This document shows, piece after piece, positions 22,675-34,292 of a stretch of DNA of 64,000 bases; position 1 is the stretch's first letter; each line of letters begins with the position of its first letter. The notes beneath the pieces are model-generated. The model did not search any database and was not told the origin of the DNA. It saw only the letters and a list, made by a program, of their open reading frames with translations. The stretch spans positions 2,356,001-2,420,000 of the forward strand of contig SRSI01000079.1 in NCBI GenBank assembly GCA_005656395.1, in the 5' to 3' direction. The position numbers were made by a program, and so were the translations under genes. The DNA comes from Strongyloides papillosus. Taxonomy: Eukaryota > Nematoda > Chromadorea > Rhabditida > Strongyloididae.

Positions 22675-25600
22675 ATGTCTAAAAATAAAGAAGAATATAA
22701 TATTACCGGAGGAAGAGATGCTTTTCGTTCTTCCATTCTACAAGAAGGTAATTTAAATTTGTATAAATATTGACAATAATTTGATATATATTTTCATTGC
22801 TTTATAAAAGCAGTGTATATGGCTTTAATAAACTTTTTGCCATCGATTATATATATATATATATATGGGATTGGTAAGTAAATGTATGTGCCTTTGTATT
22901 CTTTTGATAAACAGACACATACATTTTACTTATTCTTTTTTAGGAGTAATAAACTTTTACTATATTTTATCCATATTTTAGGGCAATCTATAGATATGGA
23001 TGAAGAAAGAAAGATTCATGCTATGGCAAGTTTCACACAATCTATTGATATGGATCTCCCACCTATGCCAGAGTTACCACCAAATCTTGATATTGATAAA
23101 TTTGAAGGTTTTGGTATGTCATTAAGTAGTACTCAAGATACTATTATTGACTGTACCAATAAAACTTCTGGACTTGGTGAAACACAAAAATATGCTATGA
23201 CAGTACCTGGACCTGGTCATACTGACCAAGAACAAGAACAACATAAAAGTTTACTAAAAGAAGAAGAAGATGATGGAAGTCTGGAGGAGGAAAAAAATAT
23301 TGATAGTCAACCATTTAGACCAGTAACACTACGAAATGAATCATTCGATAAGGAATTACGAAGAGAGTATAGTGTTAAAACACGACCAAGACCAACAACA
23401 CCAATACAAACATCTGTTCTTGAGTCGTTTATTGCTAATTCTACTACTAGTACTGTTAGTAATAGTAGTAATAATAATACTGATAATGTAGGTGAAAAAA
23501 TAACTGTAAAATTGCCAAAAACTAAAACTGAAGATGATCCATTTGTAACTTCAAAAGTTACAGTCACTAAAAAATCTCGTAGGATTTCAATTAATAAAGG
23601 TGAGGACGGAGATATATTAAGTGATAATGAAGAATTTAAATCAAAAGCACCAGCACATCCTGTTGTTCATAGAAGAGCAAGTATAGAATGGGAAAATTTT
23701 GCAGAAAAAAATGAGGAATTAAAAAATGAAATAAAAAATGATGATGAATTAAGAAAAGAAATAAAAAATGATGATGAATTAAGAAATGAAATAAAAAATG
23801 AAGATGAATTAAAAGTGGAGGAAAAGATAAATAATGAAGATACTGAAAAAGTAACTTCTCAAAATATAGAATATAGTGAAGCTCCAAATGATGCCTATCA
23901 AGATTATATAGAGTATTCCGAGGATGGTCAATATTATTTAGCAGATGATGGTGAATGGTATCCAGTGTCAGCATTAAATATCCCAGTTGACTCAACTGGC
24001 TATGAAAATCAATACTATTCTGGTGAAATAACCTACTCTGAAGATGGTCAATATTACTTGGCTGATGATGGAGAATGGTATCCAGTATCAGCACTAGAAG
24101 GTTATCAACAAGATTACAATTATGAAGAAGTTCCAAGTTATGCAAATAATGATGATCAAAATATGTATTCTTATCCAGATCAACAATCCACATTTCAAGA
24201 ACCATATTCTCAAGATCCTTACCTTCAAGAATCATACACTCAACCAGAAAATTACTCTCAAGAACAATATTCTCAGAACCAAATATCTTCTCAAGAACAA
24301 TATTCTCAACCAGAGGATTATTCTTACAATCAACAACATGATAATTATACTTATGGAGAGTATAACACATCAAACTACAATGAAGGAGAGTATTCTTATG
24401 AGGATAACAAAGATTTTTCATATGATCAATATGGAGCACCCCCAGCCGATGATACAAATACTCACACTAATGATGTTACAAAGCCTTTATTTACAGAAAA
24501 AGAAATTGGAGAAAAAGAGAAAGATCCATATAGCTGGGAGGAGGAGAAAAAAGAAGTGGAAGAAAAAGTAAATTCTGAGACTCCTGTTAAAGCTCCACCA
24601 CCAAGACCATCAGTTGGACCAACCCCTGTACGTCCTCCCCCACCAAGTAAAACTCCAGAAAAAAAGATAACAAAAGAAAAAGAAGAAAAGGTAGAGGAGG
24701 AAGAAGATGCTTGGACAAGATTTAATGCTATGTCTTCACAGATCTCCTCTATCGTTAAAAATACAGAAGAGAAGTTAAAAGATTTATCAAATAAAAGTGC
24801 TGTTAATGAGATCAAAGATGAATCATATATGAGTTATGTAGGTGGATCACAACCAGGAGGAAATATAAATTTAACTGTTCATAAAAAAATATTAGAACAA
24901 AAAGAAAAAATCGATAAAGACAAAGCTGATAAGAAATTGAAGGATCATCTTGGAGTTAAAGAGGATAAAAAAAAGAAGAAGAAAAAAGGATCAAATTTAT
25001 TTGAGTATGAGTATGATGCTGAGGAGGAAGATGAAATGGATAGGAAGGCTGCAGAATTAGCTAATAAACTTGGGGAGATGAGACAAGATGTTGGAGAGTG
25101 GAAAAAACCTGAAATTCTTGAGAAAAAAGAAGTAGAAAGTAAGAAAGAAGAGGAAGATTTTAAATTTAAAAATAATTGGACAGGCTTTGGTGATGAAGAT
25201 AAATTTTCATCGTTACCTTTATCGGAATCAGATTTTTTCAGTAATGTCCCTAAAACTGCTGAAAGTGTTATGAAAGAGATTGAAGATCCCTTTGGTGTAT
25301 CCACAAAAATCGAGAAAGATGCTGGTAATTTATTCGATGTTCCGGATGCTGATAAAGTAATTCAAGATTTAGAAACAAAAGTGGAACAAAAAATGGTAGG
25401 ACATACAGGAGAGTTAGATTATTTAGACGATTATGATAAAGAAAGGAAGAGTAATATAAGCACACCAACTCAAGAAGGTGGATCTCCTGTATCACGTCCA
25501 GTTGGTTTTGAGGATGAATTTAGTGCTGGTGATGTATACTATTCTCATACACCAACACCATTATTTGATGATGATGATACAGAAGCATTAACACCATTTA

Positions 25601-27786
25601 GAAATGAATCAAATGATTCATGGAATTTAATGATTCGCCATCCGTTAAAAAAAAAGTTAATGGGAGACCGTATATGGAAACCATGTTATGCTAAATTAGT
25701 TCGTGATACATTAAGTATCGGAAATAATAGTAATGAACATATGATGTTAAAAATATATAATAGTAAGAATGACAATACACCAATCCTTGAAATTCTTCTT
25801 CAACCAACCTACTCAATGTCTGATAGTAGTGTCCAACCATATGATGCTTATGGTAAGATTCATACAGTTAAACTTCAACAAATAACATATAAAGAAAAAG
25901 TTGGTTTAAGACAGGGACAAATTTCACGTCTTGTTGAAGGTCACCTAACTAAATTTGGTATGCCAATAGAACATAGTGCTTCTGTAAATGTTTTAGCCAA
26001 ATTTGGATCATTAGATCATGATATTTTGGATGATTTTATTAATACAATAGAAAATATATTATTTAAATGTGAGTGTAAACGTAGTACAAAACCATTTCAT
26101 AAACAAGATGAGGTACAAATTCACTGTTACGATGAGTATATTGGTACTGTAGATGTAGAAGGTATATTAAAATCTCAAAAAGCACGTGTTAGAATTTTTT
26201 GTCTTGCATTTTTAAGTGGTGGTTCACCTTACCTTGAGATTGGTTTGAATGATAAGAGAAGACAAGGAAAGGAAATTGTTAGAAGGAAGGATATCTTGCC
26301 AATGTACACAGAAAGATGGATTAAATTTGAAAATATAGAATTTCACTCCTCTATTGATCAAGCAGTATTTGTGGATGAGCATTACTTAAAATTATCTCCT
26401 CCAGATGGTGTATTTTTCGAAATTATGAGATTTAGAATTAGACCACCAAAAAATAAAGAAAAACCATTGACAGTTAAAAGTTTAATGAAAATTGCCGGTT
26501 CAGCAATTGAAATAAGAATTGAAGTTATGGTTGCAGCAAGTATACATAAACATAGAAATCGCGATGAAGAAACAAGAATAATACCATGTGAAGATATACA
26601 AATAAGATTTCCAATTCCTGAAGCATGGATTTACCTTTTTAGAGAGGAAAGAACATGGGGTGTTGGATCTATTCACTCTAAAACAAGAAGACCAGGAAAA
26701 GTTAAAAATTTAAAAGATAAAATTATTGGAGCAGTAACACAAACTACATCTTCAATGATTGAGGTAGCTATTGGTGAGGCGAAATATGAACATTTGTACA
26801 GATCTCTTGTTTGGAGAATTCCAAGATTGCCAGAAAAACATCATGAAGCCTACAAGAATCATCTTTTGACTTGCCGTTTCGAGTTAAGTAGTTTCGATTT
26901 AATGCCCGAAACATTTATTCAATCATTAGATGTTGAATTTACGATGCCCCTATCAACAGTTTCTAGTACAGTTGTTAGAAGTATCGGAATCGAATGTCAT
27001 GAAGACAGTGATAGAGTTGAGAAATTTGTAAGATATGTATCAAAATATAATTACAAATTTGAAATTGACTATTTCCATTGTGATTCATTGGAATGTGAAA
27101 GAACTTACGAGACTAGTGTTGTAAAAAATGATGAACACCAAACAATGTTTACTGGAACATCTGATATTGCCAATGAAGATAATATCAAATTTAATGAAAT
27201 ACCGGAAAATAAAATTGACGAAAATATTAAAAGTAATAATGATGAAGATTCCTCCAGTGATAGTGAAGATGAGAAAAAGAAAACTGTACCAATGGTACAT
27301 ATAAATATGAAAGGCTTTTTAGATTTACAACCAACTAATGGACATGTAACAAATAACGAATCATCAAATGAGATAAAGAAAAATGAAAATGAGGAACAAT
27401 CAGTTATTCAACAACAACCAACATTTCAAGAACAGCAATATTATCAACAACAGTATAATACTTCACAGCAGTATAATACTCCACAGCAGTATAATAATCC
27501 ACAGCAGTATAATAATCCACAGCAGTATAATAATCCACAGCAATATTCTTCACAACAATATAATATTCCTCAACAACAATATAATATCCCACAATACATT
27601 TCAAATCAGTATAATAATGTAGGAGACCACCAACAACAACAACAATCTTCAAATGCAAATATAATTCAAAAAACTGAAGAACAAACAAAATATGGATTCA
27701 CTCCATTACGTTCACAATTATTTGGTGACGATGAGATTCCCGTCATGGAAGGATATGGAAATAACGATGGACCAGTTGGAGCTTAA
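22675..27786 (+). CDS. unc-41: UNC-41/stonin, AP-2-associated endocytic adaptor, 2 exons
   Basis: The exons are 22675-22747 (starting MSKNKEEYNITGG) and 22982-27786; the junction is GAA G|GG CAA and the product is 1,625 residues. The long N-terminus is disordered and acidic. It holds a KNDDELR(K/N)EI triplication near 23720-23815, a 22-residue module repeated twice, Gln/Tyr/Ser-rich tracts, a Pro-rich patch and acidic Trp motifs (NNWTGFGDED) of the kind that bind clathrin adaptors. Residues from ~910 form the stonin homology domain, starting SWNLMIRHPLKKKLMGDRIW. From ~1,060 there is a mu-homology domain with KSLMKIAGSAIEIRIEVMVAA. The last ~150 residues are Gln/Asn-rich with QQYNNPQ repeats. 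Stonins sort synaptotagmin during synaptic-vesicle recycling. An ATG at 22882 is intronic. Confidence 0.92.
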
Positions 27787-28153
27787 ATTTTTCACTTAAA
27801 TTTTTAAAAAAAATTATAATAGCAGATCTTTTTTTACATATATTTTATAAAGAATAATAAATACTTTAAATTTACACATTCATAGATCATTGATGTTTAA
27901 TCTATAGATTCCGAAATTATTTACAATAAACAATTTTTGTAACTTTAAATGTTTTTCTTCACCAAAGATTAATATCTTTAGACATTAAATTTTATTTTGT
28001 ATTTAATTTATAAGAAGGACAATTAAAAATTAAAAAAGAGAAATAAGGTTAATGTATAATTACATTAACTTAAGACATATGTTTCCAAAATTGATATGTT
28101 TTATCTTTTAAAAGTTTTTGTTTGTTGATAATAATAATTTTTATTAGTAAAAA
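27787..28153. other. 367-bp intergenic spacer
   Basis: The spacer carries an AATAAA about 70 nt after the stonin stop and is otherwise AT-rich. No gene is seen. The promoter of the WDR20-like gene must lie in or overlap its right half. Confidence 0.35.
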
Positions 28154-29776
28154 ATGATTTCTAATTATCATGGTTATTATACTACCAATACAACTGTTTC
28201 ATCCTCATCATATTCACCATCACCAAAAGAAGGAATTGATGAAAGGAGAGGGGATGAAGGAAGGGAAGAAGGAAGAGATGGATTAAGAGATGAAATAATA
28301 AAAACACAATTTATAACACGTGAAGGAATCTATAAAAGCCAATGTATTGCAGAGTATATTAAAATTGCTACACGTCTACCAACATCACCAGGACAAGCTC
28401 CAACAAATTTATTAACACCAAGTGTACCTGTACGTGTGTCAATGTCATCAATGAATGGAGAAAATGATTGTCGTATTGCATTTAACATTGGAAGAGAATT
28501 GTTTATTTATGAGTATAATGAAAAAAGTCAATCAATAGATCCTTCAAAACCATTAGACAAAAGAATCTATAAAGGAACATATCCAACAGCACATGCTTTT
28601 AATAAATTTATTGATAACGAAGATAATTGCACAATAATTATTGGATTTTCGGCAGGTCAAATACAACAATTAGATCCACTTCAAAAAGACATCCAAACGT
28701 CAAGATTGTTTAATGAAGATCGTTTGATTGATCGTACACCAGTAACTTGTATTAACTGGGTACCCTTTGAACAATCACTTTTCGTTGTTTCACATTCATC
28801 TGGTAATTTATATTTATATGATACAGAAATAACGTGTTCATTAACACCCCCAACGTATTCAATTATTAAAGCTGGTAATGGATATACGATATATGGAAAT
28901 AAAAATAAAGAAAATCGACTTTCATTAAATCCACTTGTACGGTGGAAGGTAGGGAAAGGTTCATTACATCAATTTGAATTTTCTAAAAATGATAATGAAG
29001 AAAATCTTCTTCTGGGTACTGTAAGTCATGATGGTTTTTTAAGAATATTCAATTATAATAACAAAGAATTGATAATACAAATGAAATCATACTTTGGTGG
29101 TTTATTGTGTCTTGATTGGTCTCCAGATAATAGATATATTGTTACTGGAGGTGAAGATGATATGATAACGGTTTTTAACGTTAATGAAGGAAGAATTGTT
29201 GCCCGAGGCCAGGGACATAAATCTTGGATAAGTCAAATTAAATTTGATCCTTACATGACAGTAACGGAAGAGGAAGTTAAAATAAGAAGAGGAAACAAGT
29301 TTTGTAGAACGACGGCTGTTAACGATGACGAGATAGCATATAGAGTTGGGAGTGTTGGTTTTGATGCACATATTGCATTATGGGAAGTTACGGAAGAAAT
29401 TTTGACAACACCCTTTAAAAAAAATAGGCAATCTATACATTATATACCTCATCAGCAATCAACTCTTTTGACAGATGATGGGGGATCATCAAAAAAGAAA
29501 CAGCAGAAGCATCATAGAAAGGTATTTAGCTTTGGAATAAAAAGTGGTAAAGAATTATCAAATGTCGTATGTCATAATGATGATTATATTGACGAAGGAG
29601 GGATTAATTTATTTGGGACAGTTTTATGCCCAAAAATGGATCAAGTACCAGTTATGGAACCAATGATATTAAAAAAAATTTCACATGATCGTCTTACTTC
29701 ATTAATATTTAGAAAAAAGTGTATGATAACAGCATGTCAAGAAGGGAATATATTAGAATGGGATAGGCCAATATAA
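28154..29776 (+). CDS. wdr-20: WDR20-like WD-repeat activator of USP12/46
   Basis: This single-exon gene has 540 residues. After a Ser-rich, charged N-terminus the sequence follows WDR20/DMWD closely: KTQFITREGIYK, CRIAFNIGRELFIYEY, KPLDKRIYKGTYPTAH, GFSAGQIQQLDP, RLIDRTPVTCINWVP, SHSSGNLYLYD, SYFGGLLCLDWSPDNRY and VTGGEDDMITVF. The last blades end LCPKMDQVPVMEPMI, then LTSLIFRKKCMITACQEG. A basic, disordered insert (KKKQQKHHRK) lies in the usual place before them. WDR20 binds and activates the deubiquitinases USP12 and USP46; in C. elegans this pathway controls glutamate receptor turnover. No partner gene is in the window. Confidence 0.93.
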   Translation: MISNYHGYYTTNTTVSSSSYSPSPKEGIDERRGDEGREEGRDGLRDEIIKTQFITREGIYKSQCIAEYIKIATRLPTSPGQAPTNLLTPSVPVRVSMSSMNGENDCRIAFNIGRELFIYEYNEKSQSIDPSKPLDKRIYKGTYPTAHAFNKFIDNEDNCTIIIGFSAGQIQQLDPLQKDIQTSRLFNEDRLIDRTPVTCINWVPFEQSLFVVSHSSGNLYLYDTEITCSLTPPTYSIIKAGNGYTIYGNKNKENRLSLNPLVRWKVGKGSLHQFEFSKNDNEENLLLGTVSHDGFLRIFNYNNKELIIQMKSYFGGLLCLDWSPDNRYIVTGGEDDMITVFNVNEGRIVARGQGHKSWISQIKFDPYMTVTEEEVKIRRGNKFCRTTAVNDDEIAYRVGSVGFDAHIALWEVTEEILTTPFKKNRQSIHYIPHQQSTLLTDDGGSSKKKQQKHHRKVFSFGIKSGKELSNVVCHNDDYIDEGGINLFGTVLCPKMDQVPVMEPMILKKISHDRLTSLIFRKKCMITACQEGNILEWDRPI

Positions 29777-30629
29777 AATTTCTTGTTAGGTAATGTTTAA
29801 TGTGTTTAAATGCATTTTTAAATATTAAGCAGGTGAGCACTTATTAAAAAAAATTGACAAATTTATATGTACATATATTTTTTTTCCGATAATTTTTAAA
29901 TATTAATTTTAAAAAACTTTTTCAACATTCACTATATAATTTTAATAAACAAATATACCTATATAATGTATATATTTATTTATCAATATATGGTCTTTGT
30001 TGCTTATAATTTTTACTAAATTTTTCTTAGATAAAAAAAATGTACTCTGTTTGTTCTTTATACTCTTCTGAACGCTCCTACTATACATAAAATAAATAAT
30101 TTACTTTTTTTTTCATTTTAAAAAAAATTTTTTTTTCTTTAAGATAATCTTTGATTTTTACCTCAAATCTTTGAGAATTTCACTCCAATTATATTTAAAT
30201 TGATTATAATGTATTAAATTTTATATTTTGTATGAAAATATTGTCTACATTTTATATTTTCTTCTTCTTATGTTTGCGACATCTCCACGCCGCAAATATA
30301 CATAGAGAGTTTAAGTGACCTAGGACATTGTGTATGTGTTGATAAATTATATATAAATATATATATATATATATAAATATATAAATGCAGAGATATTAAA
30401 CTACAAGTTCCTAGATGTATATATATTTATATTATTATTATTATTAAAATACTTTTTAACAAAGTAATAAAATTATTGATTTTTCCTATATATTAATTAA
30501 TGATAAGAACTTTAATAACCTGTTTTTTTTTTCGTTAAATCAATAGTCTATGTTGATATCTATAAATGATAACGATTTATAGCACTTTTTAGAGAAAGAT
30601 TGTTACTTGTATTTCTTCCTATAATCTCT
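29777..30629. other. 850-bp AT-rich intergenic region
   Basis: The region holds long A/T runs, a TATATA tract near 30355-30378 and short ATT repeats near 30430-30446. No coding or RNA gene is supported. It probably includes the HIF-1 promoter; I can identify no specific element. Confidence 0.35.
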
Positions 30630-32800
30630 ATGTCTCTCAACCATAATCAAACATCTATATTTAATTTACTAGAAAAAGAAAATGGTAAAATTATTAAAAA
30701 TACAATTGAAAAAAGGAGAGAATCTTCAAAATGTGCAGCTAGGGAGAGGCGCGGGAAGGAAACATGTATCTTTGATGAGTTAAAGTATGAAGTCCCAGTA
30801 GTTAATGAGGCAACAGTAACTCACGTAGATAGGATCGCATTATTACGCGTTGCAGCAACATTATGTCGTTTAAGAAAGAATGGATCAAGTCTTTTTTTAT
30901 CTTCAGATGTCAAAAATTTTTGTAGAAATAAATATGATAATAGTTTATATAATGAAACATCACTTTATGAAATATTAGATGGTTTTATTCTTGTAGTAGA
31001 TAGTGATGATACAATTCTATATTCAACAGAATCAATTTCAATGTATCTTGGATTGACACAAACTGATGTTGTAGGGCATACTCTAAAGGAGTATTGTCAT
31101 AATATTGATCATTCAAGATTAATTAATTGTATACAAACATTACGTTATGATGGAACATGCAAAACATCAGTATGTCTTCGAATGAAAACCGTTGTCTCTC
31201 CAAGAGGTCGAAATTTAAACTTAAAATCAGCAATTATGAAATCAACATATTGTACAATAAAATGTTTACGTTTATCGTCAGGATGGTTGTCATTATTGTA
31301 TATATCAACAGAACCTGTTGGAAATGGTAGTATTACACAAAATGTTACTGCTTTAGCTAAAATAACACACGAAGAAGGCAATGGTACTTTTGTTACCAGG
31401 CACACATGTGATATGAGATTTAGTTTTGTAGGAGAAAATTTTAATTTGCTTTTAAAAAAAGATAGTAGAAGTATGGTTGGAACATCATTTTATGATTTAA
31501 TTCATCCAGGTGATGTATTAGAAGTTGGAACATCTATAAAACATTTATTTGAAACAGGCCATGCACAGACAATATATTATAGATTAATAGCACCTGAAGA
31601 TTCACTTGTTTATTGGATGGTAACTATATGTAATACAGTTAAACATACTTCAAAAGGACAAAAAGGACAATATGTTATATGTATGCATTATTATTTAGGG
31701 TTAGTTTTATTATTTATCTATTTTTTTATCCCTATAAATAAAATAATTTTAGATCTCAAAAGGAAGATGAATCTTATGCAACTGTGAGAAATAGTGAAGG
31801 TAGGTTTCCTGAAAATTTTCTTACATACCTCCCCGCTTTAGTCTCACACCAAAAATCTAACATTCCCAATAATACTACTAACAAACTTAATTATGACGTT
31901 GATGATGGTAATAATGATGGTAATCATGATGATATTCATAATACAGAGGCTAATGAGGAGAATTTTGTTGGGTTAGCACCAAAATTTGTAGAGTGTAGTG
32001 ATTTTATATTACAATCACCATGTCTACCATTATTTCTTGAAGAAGATTCTATTCCTAATGATTTTCATGATTTATTTAATAATTTATTGGTAATAATATT
32101 ATACATTTTTTTCTCTATTGCTTAATGTCATATGATAGATTCCACGCATATCTTTCCTTAATACTTATTTACCACTTTAATGTTAATAAATAATCCATTT
32201 TTAGAATCATCAATTAAAAGAAAATCAAGCTATAAGGCATTACTTGCCTACCTCATCAATGATGAAGATGAATCCAACAAGTATGAAAATAGTCCCGTTA
32301 GATCCACTACCAGAAGACCATTCTTTACAACCTCCCCAATTCTCTCACCAAACACAAACTTGTCACCTCAACAATGTGAAGGAGCCTCTTCAGATAGTGT
32401 CGATTCAGGGTTTTCAGGAGATTCACAAGAATACATCAAACAAGAGTACATTCAATCAAGAAACTTCACACCACCAAGAAGTAACAATTTCATCTTATTA
32501 CCCGATTTTTATGAACAATATCAAGATGCCATGTCCGATGATGTCACCGGAACAATTGGAATCTTCAACAATACCACTTTGTACTCCACTGTGTCTACTC
32601 CCACTACTCCCACTACCCCCGTTGATAGGATGAATGAAAGGGGACAAACCATGGAGTATGATGATGATGTTTTTTATTACTCAACATCAAATGATTGGGA
32701 TCCAAAAGGAAGAGCACCATTTGTTTCAGTTGACCAGATAACACAATTAGAATCTGATGATAGTTTGTTAGAGTTTTTTTTACCCACTGATATTAGTTAA
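30630..32800 (+). CDS. hif-1: HIF-1 alpha-type bHLH-PAS hypoxia factor, with one frame break
   Basis: The exons are 30630-31699, 31753-32089 and 32205-32800. The bHLH is at residues ~28-83 (KRRESSKCAARERRGKE, then HVDRIALLRVAATLCRLRK). Two PAS domains follow at ~110-225 and ~240-355. Residues 431-433 are Leu-Ala-Pro in LAPKFVECSDFIL, which aligns with the hydroxylated degron LAPYIPMDDDFQL of human HIF-1 alpha, so Pro433 is the likely target of the EGL-9 hydroxylase and VHL. Exon 3 encodes a Ser/Thr-rich acidic tail. The phase-0 donor at 32089 does not match the coding frame of exon 3; one missing A in the run at 32216-32219 would reconcile them. Optional 42- and 39-nt introns inside exon 2 would keep frame. 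Basic region and PAS order exclude other bHLH classes. Confidence 0.85.
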
Positions 32801-34292
32801 AATGTATTTATTTCAATAAATCTTTAAATAACGTTATTTTTTAAGCTTTTCAAGTTGACTTTTTAATTTTTTTAAAGTACATTTTGTAAGTATCTTGAGT
32901 GCTAAAATGTACTTATTCAAAATTACTGATCATGTGACTTTAAATTGATATTCAAAATGATGTTTGCTTCTTATGAATGTCCTATAATTATCTATAACAA
33001 TTGTTTATTAGAAATATTAATTAAAATTAAATTAAATTGTACACTTAAACTGATAGTAATTAGAGAAAGTTATCTCATATCTTATCATTGATAAGGAGAA
33101 TGTATTGAAAATTTTGATCATGATAGAAAGAGATACTTTACTCTAGTGATAACGTTTAACAGATTACCAAATTCAGCAATAATTAAATTTATTGAAGCAT
33201 TCTTCAGGCCTAAAAAATAAATTAAGTAAATTTGATTGCACATTTTTTTATAAATGGTACTTCAAAATTTTTGATCACAAAAATTACATTATAACAACAT
33301 GTTAATTAACAGAGTTTTTAAATTGTTTTAAAACTATACTATATTTGAATTAATGTTTCTTTATTCATCCTTGGATTTATATCTTTCTCTAAGAATGCTC
33401 TTTCACGGTTTTAATAAAATGTAATTATCCATAAAATATGGGAACATTATTGATAATATATAGAATATTAGAAAATTTTAAATAACATAATTTTCTTATA
33501 TATTATAAGAAGACTTCAACTAAATGGACACAATTTAATATATATAATTCTGATATTAGAATTTTCAGATATCTTGTAAAATTTCTTTTTCAAAAGTTAT
33601 GGGATAATTCTTTAAAACTATCATATATCAATATTATCGCTTATTTTTCTTATAACATCTTTATATAAAATTTAATTTAACCTTCCTATGCTTGGTAATA
33701 AAGTGGGAGTATACTATATTTTTTATATTTCTTTTAAATCTCCAATTTATCATTCAACTTTTTCATTTTATATCAAAAACAACAAGCAAGAAAAAATTTA
33801 AAGAGAGGATTGTATTTCTTTTAACATTCCTATTTTTTATAGTCAGTTCTATTTTCATGCATATAAGGTATAATATATGTCTTATTTATGCTCCCAACAG
33901 TTACTCAATTTCACTATTTATAGTTATTTCAATTCTTCATGTGAATATCATTGCAATAAAAATGTAGAGATAATGATACCATTATTTTTTATTACGTATT
34001 GCGTAATTTGTTTTTAATTTATTTTTTAATTTTACATTATGTCATGAATCTCCTTAAAACTAAACATATAAAAATCTTTGATAAATAGATGGATTATGAA
34101 TAATAAGACTTATATGTATTCTATAGATAAACAATATAATCACTCCAAAATGAAAGTTATCATTTAAATATTATGATATATTTCTTTTATAATTTTTCAA
34201 AATTTATATAACAAGAATCTTAAGAAATAGAATAACATACAACAAAAAAATGACAAGTCTAGTCTAAGTGCATAACAATTAAAAATAAATTA
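32801..34292. other. 1.5-kb AT-rich intergenic region with one hydrophobic frame
   Basis: An AATAAA lies about 15 nt after the HIF-1 stop. An open frame at 33692-33967 encodes three hydrophobic stretches (91 codons) but begins with TTG and has no convincing upstream exon; it may be an exon of an unrecognised membrane protein or chance. Nothing else is supported. Confidence 0.3.

Noticed and set aside
22882..22981. N-terminal extension of UNC-41 starting MYVPLYSF
   Set aside because: It is intron read-through; the acceptor at 22980-22981 joins the upstream ATG exon in frame.
27404..27688. Antisense open frame rich in Tyr-Thr-Val, and similar antisense frames at 23636-24457 and 24122-24571
   Set aside because: They are shadows of the repetitive coding sequence of UNC-41.
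32244..32633. Alternative frame across HIF-1 exon 3 (ending PLPPLIG)
   Set aside because: Phase-compatible with the donor as given, but codon bias (G at position 1, few G at position 3) and the long continuation favour the other frame; a one-base error explains it.
33692..33967. Hydrophobic 91-codon frame
   Set aside because: No ATG start and no upstream exon could be found; AT-rich DNA easily gives such frames.
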